Positions 1 to 5,157 of a stretch of 8,360 bases of DNA are shown here, piece by piece; the first letter of the stretch is position 1; each line of letters starts with the position of its first letter. This DNA comes from JAFDVN01 sp035758545. GTDB taxonomy: Bacteria > Acidobacteriota > Holophagae > Holophagales > Holophagaceae. The notes beneath the pieces were generated by a model. That model searched no databases. It worked only from the letters and a program-made list of their open reading frames with translations, and was not told the origin of the DNA. A program made the translations under genes and the position numbers. Location of the stretch: positions 1 through 8,360 of the forward strand of contig DASTWQ010000226.1 in the NCBI GenBank assembly GCA_035758545.1, in the 5' to 3' direction.

Positions 1-373
1 GGAGGGCGTCGATCTGGGGGTTGATGTTCACGCCGCCGAAGATGACGGAGGAGCGCAGGGGCACGTGCTTGGCGTAGACCCGCGCGGCCTCTTCCACCTG
101 GGCCGCGAGCTCGCGGGTGGGGGTGAGGATGAGCACCCGCAGCGGGTGGCGGGCGGGGGAGCTGCTGGTGCTGAGGTGGGGCTTCAGCCGCTCGAGGATG
201 GGCAGGATGAAGGCCGCGGTCTTGCCGGTGCCCGTCTGGGCACCCGCCAGCAGGTCGCCGCCCGCCAGCACGGCGGGGATGGCCTGGGCCTGGATGGGGG
301 TGGGCTCCGTGTAGCCCGTCTCCTGGACGGCGCGGAGGAGCTCGGCGCTGAGGCCGAGGGTATCGAAGGACAT
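1..373 (-). CDS. rhlE: DEAD-box ATP-dependent RNA helicase, RhlE-like (N-terminal part; gene runs off the window)
   Basis: The 124 complete codons visible are the first half of RecA-like domain 1 of a DEAD-box helicase, a cytoplasmic enzyme that unwinds short RNA duplexes with ATP in ribosome assembly or mRNA turnover. It opens MSFDTLGLS, very like E. coli RhlE. The Q motif follows: Phe3 and EPTPIQ at residues 23-28. Walker A/motif I is AQTGTGKT (45-52), motif Ia is PTREL (85-89), and the conserved GG sits at 113-114. The DEAD box itself lies beyond base 1. The ATG is at 373-371, with AGGAG five bases upstream. It is the most downstream of the minus-strand genes and is separated from menG by 312 bp, so it probably has its own promoter. 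The family assignment is secure. RhlE, rather than another DEAD-box subgroup, is inferred from the N-terminal resemblance only. Confidence 0.93.
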   Translation of the reverse strand, partial: MSFDTLGLSAELLRAVQETGYTEPTPIQAQAIPAVLAGGDLLAGAQTGTGKTAAFILPILERLKPHLSTSSSPARHPLRVLILTPTRELAAQVEEAARVYAKHVPLRSSVIFGGVNINPQIDAL

Positions 374-378
374 GAGGG

Positions 379-383
379 CTCCT
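379..383 (-). promoter_or_regulatory. Ribosome binding site of the helicase gene
   Basis: On the minus strand AGGAG is followed by five bases (CCCTC) and then the ATG at 373-371. This supports that start over any internal codon. Confidence 0.7.
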
Positions 384-384
384 G

Positions 385-398
385 GGGCCGATCGGCCC
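385..398. promoter_or_regulatory. Perfect 14-bp palindrome beside the helicase ribosome binding site
   Basis: GGGCCGATCGGCCC is its own reverse complement. It ends one base before the AGGAG of the helicase gene on the minus strand. As DNA it could be an operator. As RNA it cannot fold on itself without losing the central bases, but it could pair between molecules. In such GC-rich sequence chance is a real alternative, and no function is shown. Confidence 0.3.
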
Positions 399-536
399 GT
401 GGAAGATCGGCGCCCGGAACGCATCCTCGGCACCGGCCCGCCCGCGCCGTTCCATCGGAAGGCCGGGGCCGGTCAAGGCAAGGGAAGAAGGAAGATCGAG
501 GCCACGCCGACCGGGGGCACGCTCGATTCGCCTTCC

Positions 537-565
537 AGCTTATCGGGCCGGGGCCCGGAAACCAA
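537..565 (-). promoter_or_regulatory. Possible sigma-70 type promoter for the helicase gene
   Basis: On the minus strand TTGGTT (565-560) lies 15 bp before GATAAG (544-539), or 17 bp before the overlapping TAAGCT. Each element is an imperfect match and the first spacing is short. It lies about 165 bp before the helicase ATG. It is offered only because it is the AT-richest spot in the gap. Confidence 0.22.
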
Positions 566-608
566 GCTGATTCGGTGATCTCGCCGGATCAGGCGCAAGG
601 GAAGGAAC

Positions 609-673
609 CTCACCACGCGGAGGGCCGCGGAGGAGGCGCCGACCCATCAGGCCCTTCGTGCCTTCGTGGTGAG
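609..673 (-). terminator. Two-part inverted repeat just after menG, possible terminator or dispersed repeat
   Basis: A perfect 9-bp outer stem pairs CTCACCACG (609-617) with CGTGGTGAG (665-673). Inside it a second 6-bp stem pairs AGGGCC (621-626) with GGCCCT (650-655), leaving unequal side loops and a 23-base central loop. It starts 12 bases after the menG stop codon, where a terminator would sit. No strong T-run follows on the minus strand (GTTCCTTCCC). The arms contain CACCACG/GGCACGAAG-type wording of a kind that recurs between genes in many environmental genomes, so it may instead be a dispersed intergenic element. Confidence 0.45.
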
Positions 674-685
674 CAGGCCGAGCGT

Positions 686-1381
686 TCAGCCCTTCACGCC
701 CCGGTGCAGGGCCACGATGCCGCCGGTGAGGTTGGTCCACGCCACCTGCGCGAAGCCCGCGGCCTCCAGCTCGGCGGCGAGCTCCCGCTGCTTCGGGAAC
801 TGGCGGATGCTGTCCGGCAGGTACTCGTAGGCGGAGCGGTCGCCGCTGAGCCAGCCGCCGATGCGCGGCAGCACCTTCAGCGAGTACCAGGTGTAGAGGC
901 CCCGCAGACCGGGGATCACCGGCGTGCTGAACTCGAGGATCGTGAGCATCCCGCCGGGCTTCAGCACCCGCAGGAACTCGGCGTAGGCCCTGGCCCGGTC
1001 CTCCACGTTGCGGATGCCGTAGCAGATGGTGAGGCCATCGAAGGTCGCGTCCTTGAAGGGCAGCTTCTGCGCGTCCGCGTCGGCGCTGGCGAAGACGAGC
1101 CGGTCGTAGCCCTTCTTCCGGAACTTCGAGGGGCCCAGCCGGAGCATGGCGTGGGTGAAGTCCGTGCTCACCACCTCCGCGCCGCGGCGGGCCAGGGCCA
1201 GGGAACTGTCGCCGGTGCCCGCCGCCACATCCAGGTAGCGCAGGCCCGCCGCGGCGCCGGAGGCCCTCGCCATCCGCCACCACCAGTAGAAGTCCACCCC
1301 GCCGGAGAGCACGTGGTTCAGGAGGTCGTAGCGGCCCGCGATGCCGCTGAACATGCTCTGGACCTGCTTGCCTTCGGGCAC
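686..1381 (-). CDS. menG: Demethylmenaquinone methyltransferase (UbiE/MenG family)
   Basis: This is a class I SAM-dependent methyltransferase that adds the ring methyl group in the last step of menaquinone synthesis, or a C-methyl in ubiquinone synthesis. Counting from the chosen GTG, the 231-residue product has the family signature MFSGIAGRYDLLNHVLS at 10-26, SAM-binding motif I LDVAAGTGD at 50-58, and then FDGLTICYGIRNVED and LRVLKPGGMLTILEFSTP, both typical of UbiE/MenG. The length is usual for the family. I chose the GTG at 1381-1379 because a full AGGAGG lies four bases upstream and the residues before it (MEGPGGD) are low-complexity. The ATG at 1402-1400 (238 residues) has no Shine-Dalgarno sequence, and the TTG/GTG at 1429/1426 abut a hairpin. 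menG is preferred over ubiE because the presumed Acidobacteriota make menaquinone. The family is certain; the start and the quinone are inferred. Confidence 0.92.
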   Translation of the reverse strand: MPEGKQVQSMFSGIAGRYDLLNHVLSGGVDFYWWWRMARASGAAAGLRYLDVAAGTGDSSLALARRGAEVVSTDFTHAMLRLGPSKFRKKGYDRLVFASADADAQKLPFKDATFDGLTICYGIRNVEDRARAYAEFLRVLKPGGMLTILEFSTPVIPGLRGLYTWYSLKVLPRIGGWLSGDRSAYEYLPDSIRQFPKQRELAAELEAAGFAQVAWTNLTGGIVALHRGVKG

Positions 1382-1385
1382 GTCG

Positions 1386-1391
1386 CCTCCT
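1386..1391 (-). promoter_or_regulatory. Ribosome binding site that decides the menG start
   Basis: On the minus strand AGGAGG lies four bases before GTG 1381-1379. The neighbouring in-frame ATG at 1402-1400 is preceded only by CCTTGCGAAG, with no comparable site. Confidence 0.55.
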
Positions 1392-1429
1392 GGGCCCTCC
1401 ATCTTCGCAAGGGGCGACGCACGCACCAA

Positions 1430-1459
1430 CAGGAAGGGGCCCTCGCGGGCCCCTTCCTG
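1430..1459 (-). terminator. Strong hairpin terminator after the FecR-domain gene
   Basis: A perfect 13-bp stem (1430-1442 with 1447-1459) closes a four-base loop, which reads GCGA (a GNRA-type loop) in the minus-strand RNA. It begins 14 bases after the TAG of the FecR-domain gene and ends before menG. The tail on the minus strand (TTGGTG) is not T-rich, so it is a weakly tailed intrinsic terminator or a 3'-protecting hairpin. It implies that menG is not simply read through from the FecR gene. Confidence 0.65.
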
Positions 1460-1473
1460 GGGTGTGGATCGCG

Positions 1474-3537
1474 CTAGCGGCGCCAGGGGGCTCCGCCGCC
1501 GCGGCTCCCGCCGCCGGGGTTGCCCCGGGGGGGTTCGGACCGGCTGGGCTCTGGACGGCTCGGTTCAGGACGGCTCGGCTCGGGGCGGTTCTCCCGGGCC
1601 GGGGGCGGCGCGGGCTGCCGGTTCTCCATGCGGGGCGGGACTTCCCGGGGCGGGGCTTCACGGCGGGGGGCCTGGGGCATGGGCGGCGCCTCCCGGCGGG
1701 GGGCGGGACGGTCCATGTCCCGCTCGAAGCTGCGGTCCGGAACCGGCCGGCGGTCCGGGGCGGGACGACCGCCGCGGTCCGGGGGCACGATGCCGCCGTT
1801 TCCGCCGCGATCGGGCGCTGGGGCGGGCCGGCGGTCCGGGGCAGGCTCACGGTCCGGGAACGGGCGGCCACCCCGGTCGGGGGGCACGATGCCGCCGTTC
1901 CGGCCGCGGTCCGGCCCGGGGCGCTGATCCTGCGTCGGGCGCGGGTCCGGGCGGCCGGTGTTGCCGCGGCCCGGAGGCACGATGCCGCCGTTCACGCCGC
2001 GGTCGGGCGCGGGCGCCGGCCGGCCGCCGCGGTCCGGGGGCACGATGCCCGTATTGCCGGGGCGGCCCTCGGGACGGCGGTTCAGGATGCCGCGGTCCTC
2101 GAAGGGCACGCGGCCGGGGGCGGCGCCCCCGCCCTGGCGGTTGGGCGGCACGATGCCGGTGTTGCCGGGCCGGCCCGCCGCGCCCGCGGGCCGGAAGTAG
2201 ACCTGGCGGCCGGCGGTGGCGGCGCGCTGCTGGTAGGCGGCGAAGCGCTCATGGGCGACCGCGGGCTGGAAGGCCCGGCGGAAGTCCCGGCCGGGGTTGC
2301 GGAACTCCGAGGCGGTGGCGATGAGCGGGCGGGTCCGCCAGGGGGCGGCGAGGCCGCGGTTGGGGGTCCAGGAGCTGGCGCCGGTGCCGCGGTTGAAGCC
2401 GTAGAGGATGTTCCGGTCGTAGGCGCAGTAGCGGTTCACGTAGCGGACGTTGATGTAGTTCACGCTCACGACGTTCCAGCAGTAGCCGCCGCCCCAGGCG
2501 CCGTAGCCCCAGGTGCAGGGGTCGTTGTAGTAGCCCAGGGGGGCCCAGCCGCAGTAGCCGTCCCAGCTGCTCCAGGCCACCCAGGCGGGGCTGTAGTAGA
2601 GGCCGGGGATCCAGGTCCAGCCCAGGCCCACGGTCCAGGCCCAGCGGCCGTGGTGGTAGGTCACGTAGGCCCAGGGGTCGTAGCTGATCCAGGTCATGCC
2701 ACCGGGGTAGGCCGCCCAGCGGCCCTCGTAGTAGGGGCGCCAGTCCTGGGCGACACCGCTGGGCTTCCAGACCCAGCCGTACTGGTCCGAGTAGACCCAG
2801 GAGCCGTGGCTGTCCAGGTCGTCGGAGTAGTAGCGCAGCTCCGAGGGGACCCGGTCCCAGGACTCGCCGCGGCGGACCCGCCAGGCGCCGTCGCTCCAGC
2901 GGTCGAAGTCGTCGGCATCGTAGGTGTTGAAGGCGCGGATGCGGTCCAGGCGGTCCTCGGGCCCGAAGACCGAGATCTGCTCGCCGGCGCCCAGGGAGGC
3001 GTCGTCCCGGCGGTCCGAGACGCGGACGTGGCCGCTGGTGACGCTCACCCGGGCGACGCCGTCGCCATCCACCTCGACGTTGAAGGTCGCGCGGTCCGAG
3101 CAGGCCACGGAGCCCGAGGGGGTGTCGACCCGCACGCGGGCGTCGGAGTCCTCGTCCAGCTTCACGCGCAGGCGGCCCCGGTCCAGGCGCAGCAGCACCT
3201 GGCGGTCGCCGTTCTCGTCCTTGAAGAGGCTGGCCACCGTGAACCGGGTGCCCCGGGAGAAGGCCACGCGGGTGCCGTCCGCCAGTTGCAGGACACCACG
3301 GCCGCTGCTTTCCACCACGTCCCCTTCGCCCACCGGCGTGCCCTTCTGGAGCTCGTCCTGGACATCGCCCTTGGTGATGCGGACATCGCCGTCGAGGGCG
3401 CGGACCATGGCGTAGTGGTCGGGGTTCTCCCCCTGGTACTCCTGCTGGGCGGCGGCGTCGGGGGCCTGGGCAGGGAGGAAGGGCGAGGCCAGGCCGGGGA
3501 GGACGAGCAGGGCGGCAAGGCGGGTGCGGGGGATCAT
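1474..3537 (-). CDS. Secreted FecR-domain protein with Trp/Tyr-rich DUF6600-like module and repetitive Pro/Arg-rich tail
   Basis: The 687-residue product starts with a signal peptide (MIPRTRLAALLVLPGLASPF, cut probably after AQA at residue 25). A FecR domain follows at about 45-190, with the usual VRALDGDVRI, VLQLADGTR and LRLDRGRLRVKL segments. Residues about 215-385 form an aromatic block of the DUF6600 type (GSWVYSDQYGWVWKPSG, DWRPYYEGRW, GWTWIPGLYY) carrying Cys329, 341, 353 and 371. From about 440 to the end the chain is Pro/Arg/Gly-rich and probably disordered, with five N(T/G)GIVPP(D/G/N)R units, many PDR(G/R) steps and three RPEPS units. There is no cytoplasmic anti-sigma part or transmembrane helix, and no sigma-factor gene adjoins, so it is unlikely to be a FecR-type signal transducer. 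A cell-surface or periplasmic structural or binding role is a guess. The ATG at 3537 has AAGGAGG five bases upstream. The domain calls are firm; the function is unknown. Confidence 0.9.
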   Translation of the reverse strand: MIPRTRLAALLVLPGLASPFLPAQAPDAAAQQEYQGENPDHYAMVRALDGDVRITKGDVQDELQKGTPVGEGDVVESSGRGVLQLADGTRVAFSRGTRFTVASLFKDENGDRQVLLRLDRGRLRVKLDEDSDARVRVDTPSGSVACSDRATFNVEVDGDGVARVSVTSGHVRVSDRRDDASLGAGEQISVFGPEDRLDRIRAFNTYDADDFDRWSDGAWRVRRGESWDRVPSELRYYSDDLDSHGSWVYSDQYGWVWKPSGVAQDWRPYYEGRWAAYPGGMTWISYDPWAYVTYHHGRWAWTVGLGWTWIPGLYYSPAWVAWSSWDGYCGWAPLGYYNDPCTWGYGAWGGGYCWNVVSVNYINVRYVNRYCAYDRNILYGFNRGTGASSWTPNRGLAAPWRTRPLIATASEFRNPGRDFRRAFQPAVAHERFAAYQQRAATAGRQVYFRPAGAAGRPGNTGIVPPNRQGGGAAPGRVPFEDRGILNRRPEGRPGNTGIVPPDRGGRPAPAPDRGVNGGIVPPGRGNTGRPDPRPTQDQRPGPDRGRNGGIVPPDRGGRPFPDREPAPDRRPAPAPDRGGNGGIVPPDRGGRPAPDRRPVPDRSFERDMDRPAPRREAPPMPQAPRREAPPREVPPRMENRQPAPPPARENRPEPSRPEPSRPEPSRSEPPRGNPGGGSRGGGAPWRR
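1528..1587 (-). repeat. RPEPS pentapeptide repeats at the C-terminus of the FecR-domain protein
   Basis: Residues 651-665 read RPEPS three times, followed by a diverged RSEPP. In DNA this is an imperfect 15-bp repeat rich in ACGGCTCGG on the plus strand, and it is likely to change copy number by slippage. Confidence 0.75.
1784..2157 (-). repeat. Five spaced copies of an 11-bp core encoding GIVP in the FecR-domain protein tail
   Basis: GGCACGATGCC (plus strand) occurs exactly at 1784-1794, 1883-1893, 1976-1986, 2039-2049 and 2147-2157. The spacings of 99, 93, 63 and 108 bp are all multiples of three. Each copy encodes the heart of an N(T/G)GIVPP unit on the minus strand, and the codons around it stay alike (mostly CCG or GTT flanks). 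The core is nearly palindromic (GGCA-CGA-TGCC). The pattern fits internal duplication with divergence of the spacers. Confidence 0.85.
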
Positions 3538-3542
3538 GGCTG

Positions 3543-3549
3543 CCTCCTT
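3543..3549 (-). promoter_or_regulatory. Ribosome binding site of the FecR-domain gene
   Basis: On the minus strand AAGGAGG is followed by five bases and ATG 3537-3535. It is one of the best Shine-Dalgarno matches in the window and fixes the start. Confidence 0.8.
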
Positions 3550-3597
3550 GAGAGGTTGGATGCGCTCGGGGGCCCGGAAGCTCCCGGGAGGGTAGAA

Positions 3598-3612
3598 GCC
3601 AGGGCCGTGCCA
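3598..3612 (-). promoter_or_regulatory. Candidate sigma-54 (RpoN) promoter of the FecR-domain gene
   Basis: On the minus strand TGGCAC-N5-TGGC fits the RpoN consensus TGGCAC-N5-TTGC with one mismatch. It has the exact -24 GG to -12 GC spacing and a C before plus a G after the -24 hexamer, as the wider consensus asks. The start site would fall near 3586, giving a leader of about 49 nt that contains the ribosome binding site. It lies in the 100-bp gap after the stop of the upstream gene. No enhancer site or RpoN activator gene is visible in the window. Confidence 0.38.
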
Positions 3613-3637
3613 GGGTTGAGCGCGACCCGGAAACCCA

Positions 3638-4324
3638 TCAGGGAAAAGGCTTCAGGGCGGTGCCCTGGGGCGGTGGCACCGACGGGGGGCCGAGGCGGGC
3701 GAACTGGGGCAGGAGGGCCAGCCAGGGCAGCGCCCAGGCCTGGGGGTGGCCCTCCGGCCCCTGGGCAGCCTGGATGAGGAGCCGCGACGGCCCGAAGACC
3801 AGGTCGAACTCCTCCCCCCGGGGAAGCGGGAGGTAGATCGCCTGGGCCGTGGCAGGATGCACCACGGTCAGCACGCGCTCTCCGTCCTCCAGGATCCAGA
3901 GCAGTCCCGCCAGCGAGGGCCGCACGTCCGACTGGCCCCAGGGCAGGCCGCCGGGACCCCCGGCGAGGGGGTCCGCCGCCGGGAAGGCCAGGTGGTCCAG
4001 ATCCGTCACGGGTCGCCCCCCGTCCCGCCAGACCTTCCGGGGCCGGCCCGGCAGGCCCAGGCGGAGGGTGCGCACGCCGGCACCGTTCCAGACCTCCAGG
4101 GTGCCGTCGGGCGCGATGCGGGCCGTCACCGGCCCGGTCGGGGAGGCGGTTGATGCGGAGGCATCCGGAGTCGGATCGGGCCGGGGCGGGAGGCCCTCCA
4201 CGGGCTGCCAGGTGGGCGCGGCCCCGCCCTGCCAGGGCAGGCTGCGGGGCCCCTTCCCCACCTGGGGCGCCTGGGCCGGCAGAGAGGCCGCCGCGGCCGT
4301 CAGGAGGAGGGCGACCAGCCGCAC
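3638..4324 (-). CDS. Exported protein of unknown function
   Basis: I do not recognise this 228-residue product. It begins with a short signal peptide (MRLVALLLTAAAASLPAQA, GTG read as Met; cut probably after residue 19) and has no lipobox Cys, so it should be soluble in the periplasm or beyond. Residues 30-65 are Pro/Ala/Thr-rich, a likely flexible linker. Residues about 66-205 look beta-rich, with hydrophobic alternation in GTLEVWNGAGVRTLRLGL, GLLWILEDGERVLTVV and EFDLVFGPSRLLIQ. The tail is Pro-rich. No catalytic motif stands out. The GTG at 4324-4322 is preceded by GGAGG four bases away and lies inside the end of tatD, 25 bp before the tatD gene ends, so translation is probably coupled. 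A longer open frame continues upstream on this strand, but that part is only the other frame of tatD. It is followed after 100 bp by the FecR-domain gene. Confidence 0.75.
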   Translation of the reverse strand: MRLVALLLTAAAASLPAQAPQVGKGPRSLPWQGGAAPTWQPVEGLPPRPDPTPDASASTASPTGPVTARIAPDGTLEVWNGAGVRTLRLGLPGRPRKVWRDGGRPVTDLDHLAFPAADPLAGGPGGLPWGQSDVRPSLAGLLWILEDGERVLTVVHPATAQAIYLPLPRGEEFDLVFGPSRLLIQAAQGPEGHPQAWALPWLALLPQFARLGPPSVPPPQGTALKPFP

Positions 4325-5082
4325 AGGGCCTCCAGGTTGCGGGTGGTGAGCTCCGCGAGCCGCGCCGGGGCGAGACCCCGCAGCTCCGCCACCCGCTCGG
4401 CGGTGAAGCGCACGAAGCCGGGCTCGTTGGCCTTGCCCCGCATGGGCACCGGCGCGAGGAAGGGCGCGTCCGTCTCCACGAGGATGCGGTCCTCCGGCGC
4501 CCAGGCCGCCACGTCGCGGATGGCCTCGGCGGTCCTGAAGGTGACGATGCCCGAGAAGCTGAGGTGGAAGCCGAGATCGAGGGCGCCCTCGGCGAAGGTC
4601 CGGTCCTCGCTGAAGCAGTGGATCATGCCGCCCACGGCCTCGGCGCCCTCCTCCCGGAGGATCCGCAGCGTCTCCGCCGGCGCCGAGCGGGTGTGGATCA
4701 TCAGCGGCTTGCGGTGGCGCTTCGCGAGGCGGATCTGGGCCCGGAAGACCTCCGCCTGGACATCCCGGGGGCTGTGGTCGTAGTGGAAATCCAGGCCCGT
4801 CTCGCCCACGAAGCGGCAGGCGGGATCCGCGAGCATCGCGTCCAGGGCCCCCTCGACCTCCGGGGTCCAGGTGGCGGCCTCGTGGGGATGGACGCCGAGG
4901 GAGGCCCGCACCTGGGCCGTGGCCCGGGCCAGCTCCAGCACCGCGCGGGAATCCGCCAGGTCCGTGCCCACGGCGATGAAGCCGCTGACGCCGGCCTCCC
5001 GGGCCCGGGCGAGCAGGGCGGACGTCTCCTGGCCTTCCGCCAGGTAGGCCCCCGTGAGATGGCAGTGCGCGTCCACGAGCAT
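4300..5082 (-). CDS. tatD: TatD family metal-dependent hydrolase (DNase)
   Basis: The 260-residue product is a full-length TatD/YcfH-type TIM-barrel hydrolase. Members are cytoplasmic two-metal enzymes with 3'-5' exonuclease or DNase activity linked to DNA repair and quality control. The metal ligands expected for the family are all present: His6 and His8 of the N-terminal AHCH, Glu94 in GETGLD, His130 in MIHTR, His155 in IHCFSE, and Asp205 in ETDAPFL. GVHPHE at 63-68 is also typical. The ATG at 5082-5080 begins exactly at the family's usual MLVDAHCHL. No strong Shine-Dalgarno sequence precedes it (only GGGGCC), and in-frame sequence upstream is antisense to the kinase gene, not family sequence. 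It is divergent from the sensor kinase gene across 75 bp and overlaps the unknown exported-protein gene downstream. Which TatD paralogue it is cannot be told, and the true substrate is not settled by sequence. Confidence 0.95.
   Translation of the reverse strand: MLVDAHCHLTGAYLAEGQETSALLARAREAGVSGFIAVGTDLADSRAVLELARATAQVRASLGVHPHEAATWTPEVEGALDAMLADPACRFVGETGLDFHYDHSPRDVQAEVFRAQIRLAKRHRKPLMIHTRSAPAETLRILREEGAEAVGGMIHCFSEDRTFAEGALDLGFHLSFSGIVTFRTAEAIRDVAAWAPEDRILVETDAPFLAPVPMRGKANEPGFVRFTAERVAELRGLAPARLAELTTRNLEALCGWSPSS
4329..4333 (-). promoter_or_regulatory. Ribosome binding site inside tatD for the unknown exported protein
   Basis: On the minus strand GGAGG followed by CCCT precedes the GTG at 4324-4322. 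It lies within the last codons of tatD, which favours this start and coupled translation. Confidence 0.6.
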
Positions 5083-5114
5083 GGCCCCATTGTCCCACTT
5101 TCTGCCGCTGGGGC

Positions 5115-5142
5115 TTGGCAGCCCGCCAGGGACCTCGATAAT
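5115..5142 (+). promoter_or_regulatory. Sigma-70 type promoter of the sensor kinase gene
   Basis: TTGGCA (5115-5120) and GATAAT (5137-5142) each match the consensus at five of six positions and are 16 bp apart. Transcription would start about 5149-5150, leaving only 8-9 nt before the ATG at 5158. There is no room for, and no sign of, a Shine-Dalgarno sequence. On the other strand CATTAT (5143-5138) with CTGGCA 15 bp before it could be a weak opposing promoter for tatD. Confidence 0.65.
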
Positions 5143-5150
5143 GTCCCTGG
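5126..5150. promoter_or_regulatory. Perfect inverted repeat over the -10 box of the kinase promoter, candidate operator
   Basis: CCAGGGAC (5126-5133) and GTCCCTGG (5143-5150) are exact reverse complements separated by nine bases that contain the GATAAT -10 box. Half-site centres are 17 bp apart, too far for one helical turn and close to one and a half turns. The second arm ends at the predicted start site, so the repeat cannot form an RNA hairpin if that start is right. This favours a DNA-binding site. A bound protein would block this promoter and possibly that of tatD. Confidence 0.5.
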
Positions 5151-5157
5151 ACTTCCC

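Larger units (their letters stand above)
374..685. other. Non-coding region between menG and the helicase gene
   Basis: This 312-bp stretch contains no open frame with a credible start or protein family on either strand. Going from menG toward the helicase, it holds a two-part inverted repeat (609-673), a weak promoter-like pair (537-565), a pyrimidine-rich minus-strand run around 476-500, a TTGACC at 471-476 (minus) without a good -10 partner, and the palindrome at 385-398. A 5' leader for the helicase mRNA is the likeliest use of the part nearest the gene. Confidence 0.6.

Noticed and set aside
471..476. TTGACC on the minus strand as a -35 box for the helicase gene
   Set aside because: At 16-18 bp spacing the possible -10 hexamers (TGGAAC, GGAACG, GAACGG) are poor matches.
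65..1477. 470-codon plus-strand frame over the helicase and menG
   Set aside because: It is antisense to two genes with clear conserved motifs, and it crosses the non-coding gap with no change in its random Arg/Gly/Ala composition.
540..1871. 443-codon minus-strand frame covering menG and the end of the FecR-domain gene
   Set aside because: It overlaps two well-supported genes in another frame, crosses the terminator hairpin, and has no family resemblance.
1474..3537. FecR-domain protein as the regulator of a TonB/FecI iron-uptake system
   Set aside because: There is no sigma factor, TonB receptor or cytoplasmic anti-sigma segment in the window or protein, and the protein appears fully secreted.
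1462..3777. 771-codon plus-strand open frame opposite the FecR-domain gene
   Set aside because: Its Ala/Val/Gly-rich composition is what results from reading the opposite strand of a GC-rich gene. No domain or ribosome binding site supports it.
4325..5098. Upstream extension of the unknown exported protein through tatD in a second minus-strand frame
   Set aside because: The extension is Gly/Arg/Pro-rich frame shadow of tatD. The signal peptide begins at the GTG at 4324 with its own GGAGG.
4150..5157. Long plus-strand open frame continuous with the sensor kinase, which would add over 300 residues to its N-terminus
   Set aside because: It is antisense to tatD, which has all its catalytic residues. 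The extension looks like Arg/Gly/Ala-rich frame shadow, and the ATG at 5158 gives a clean signal peptide behind a good promoter.
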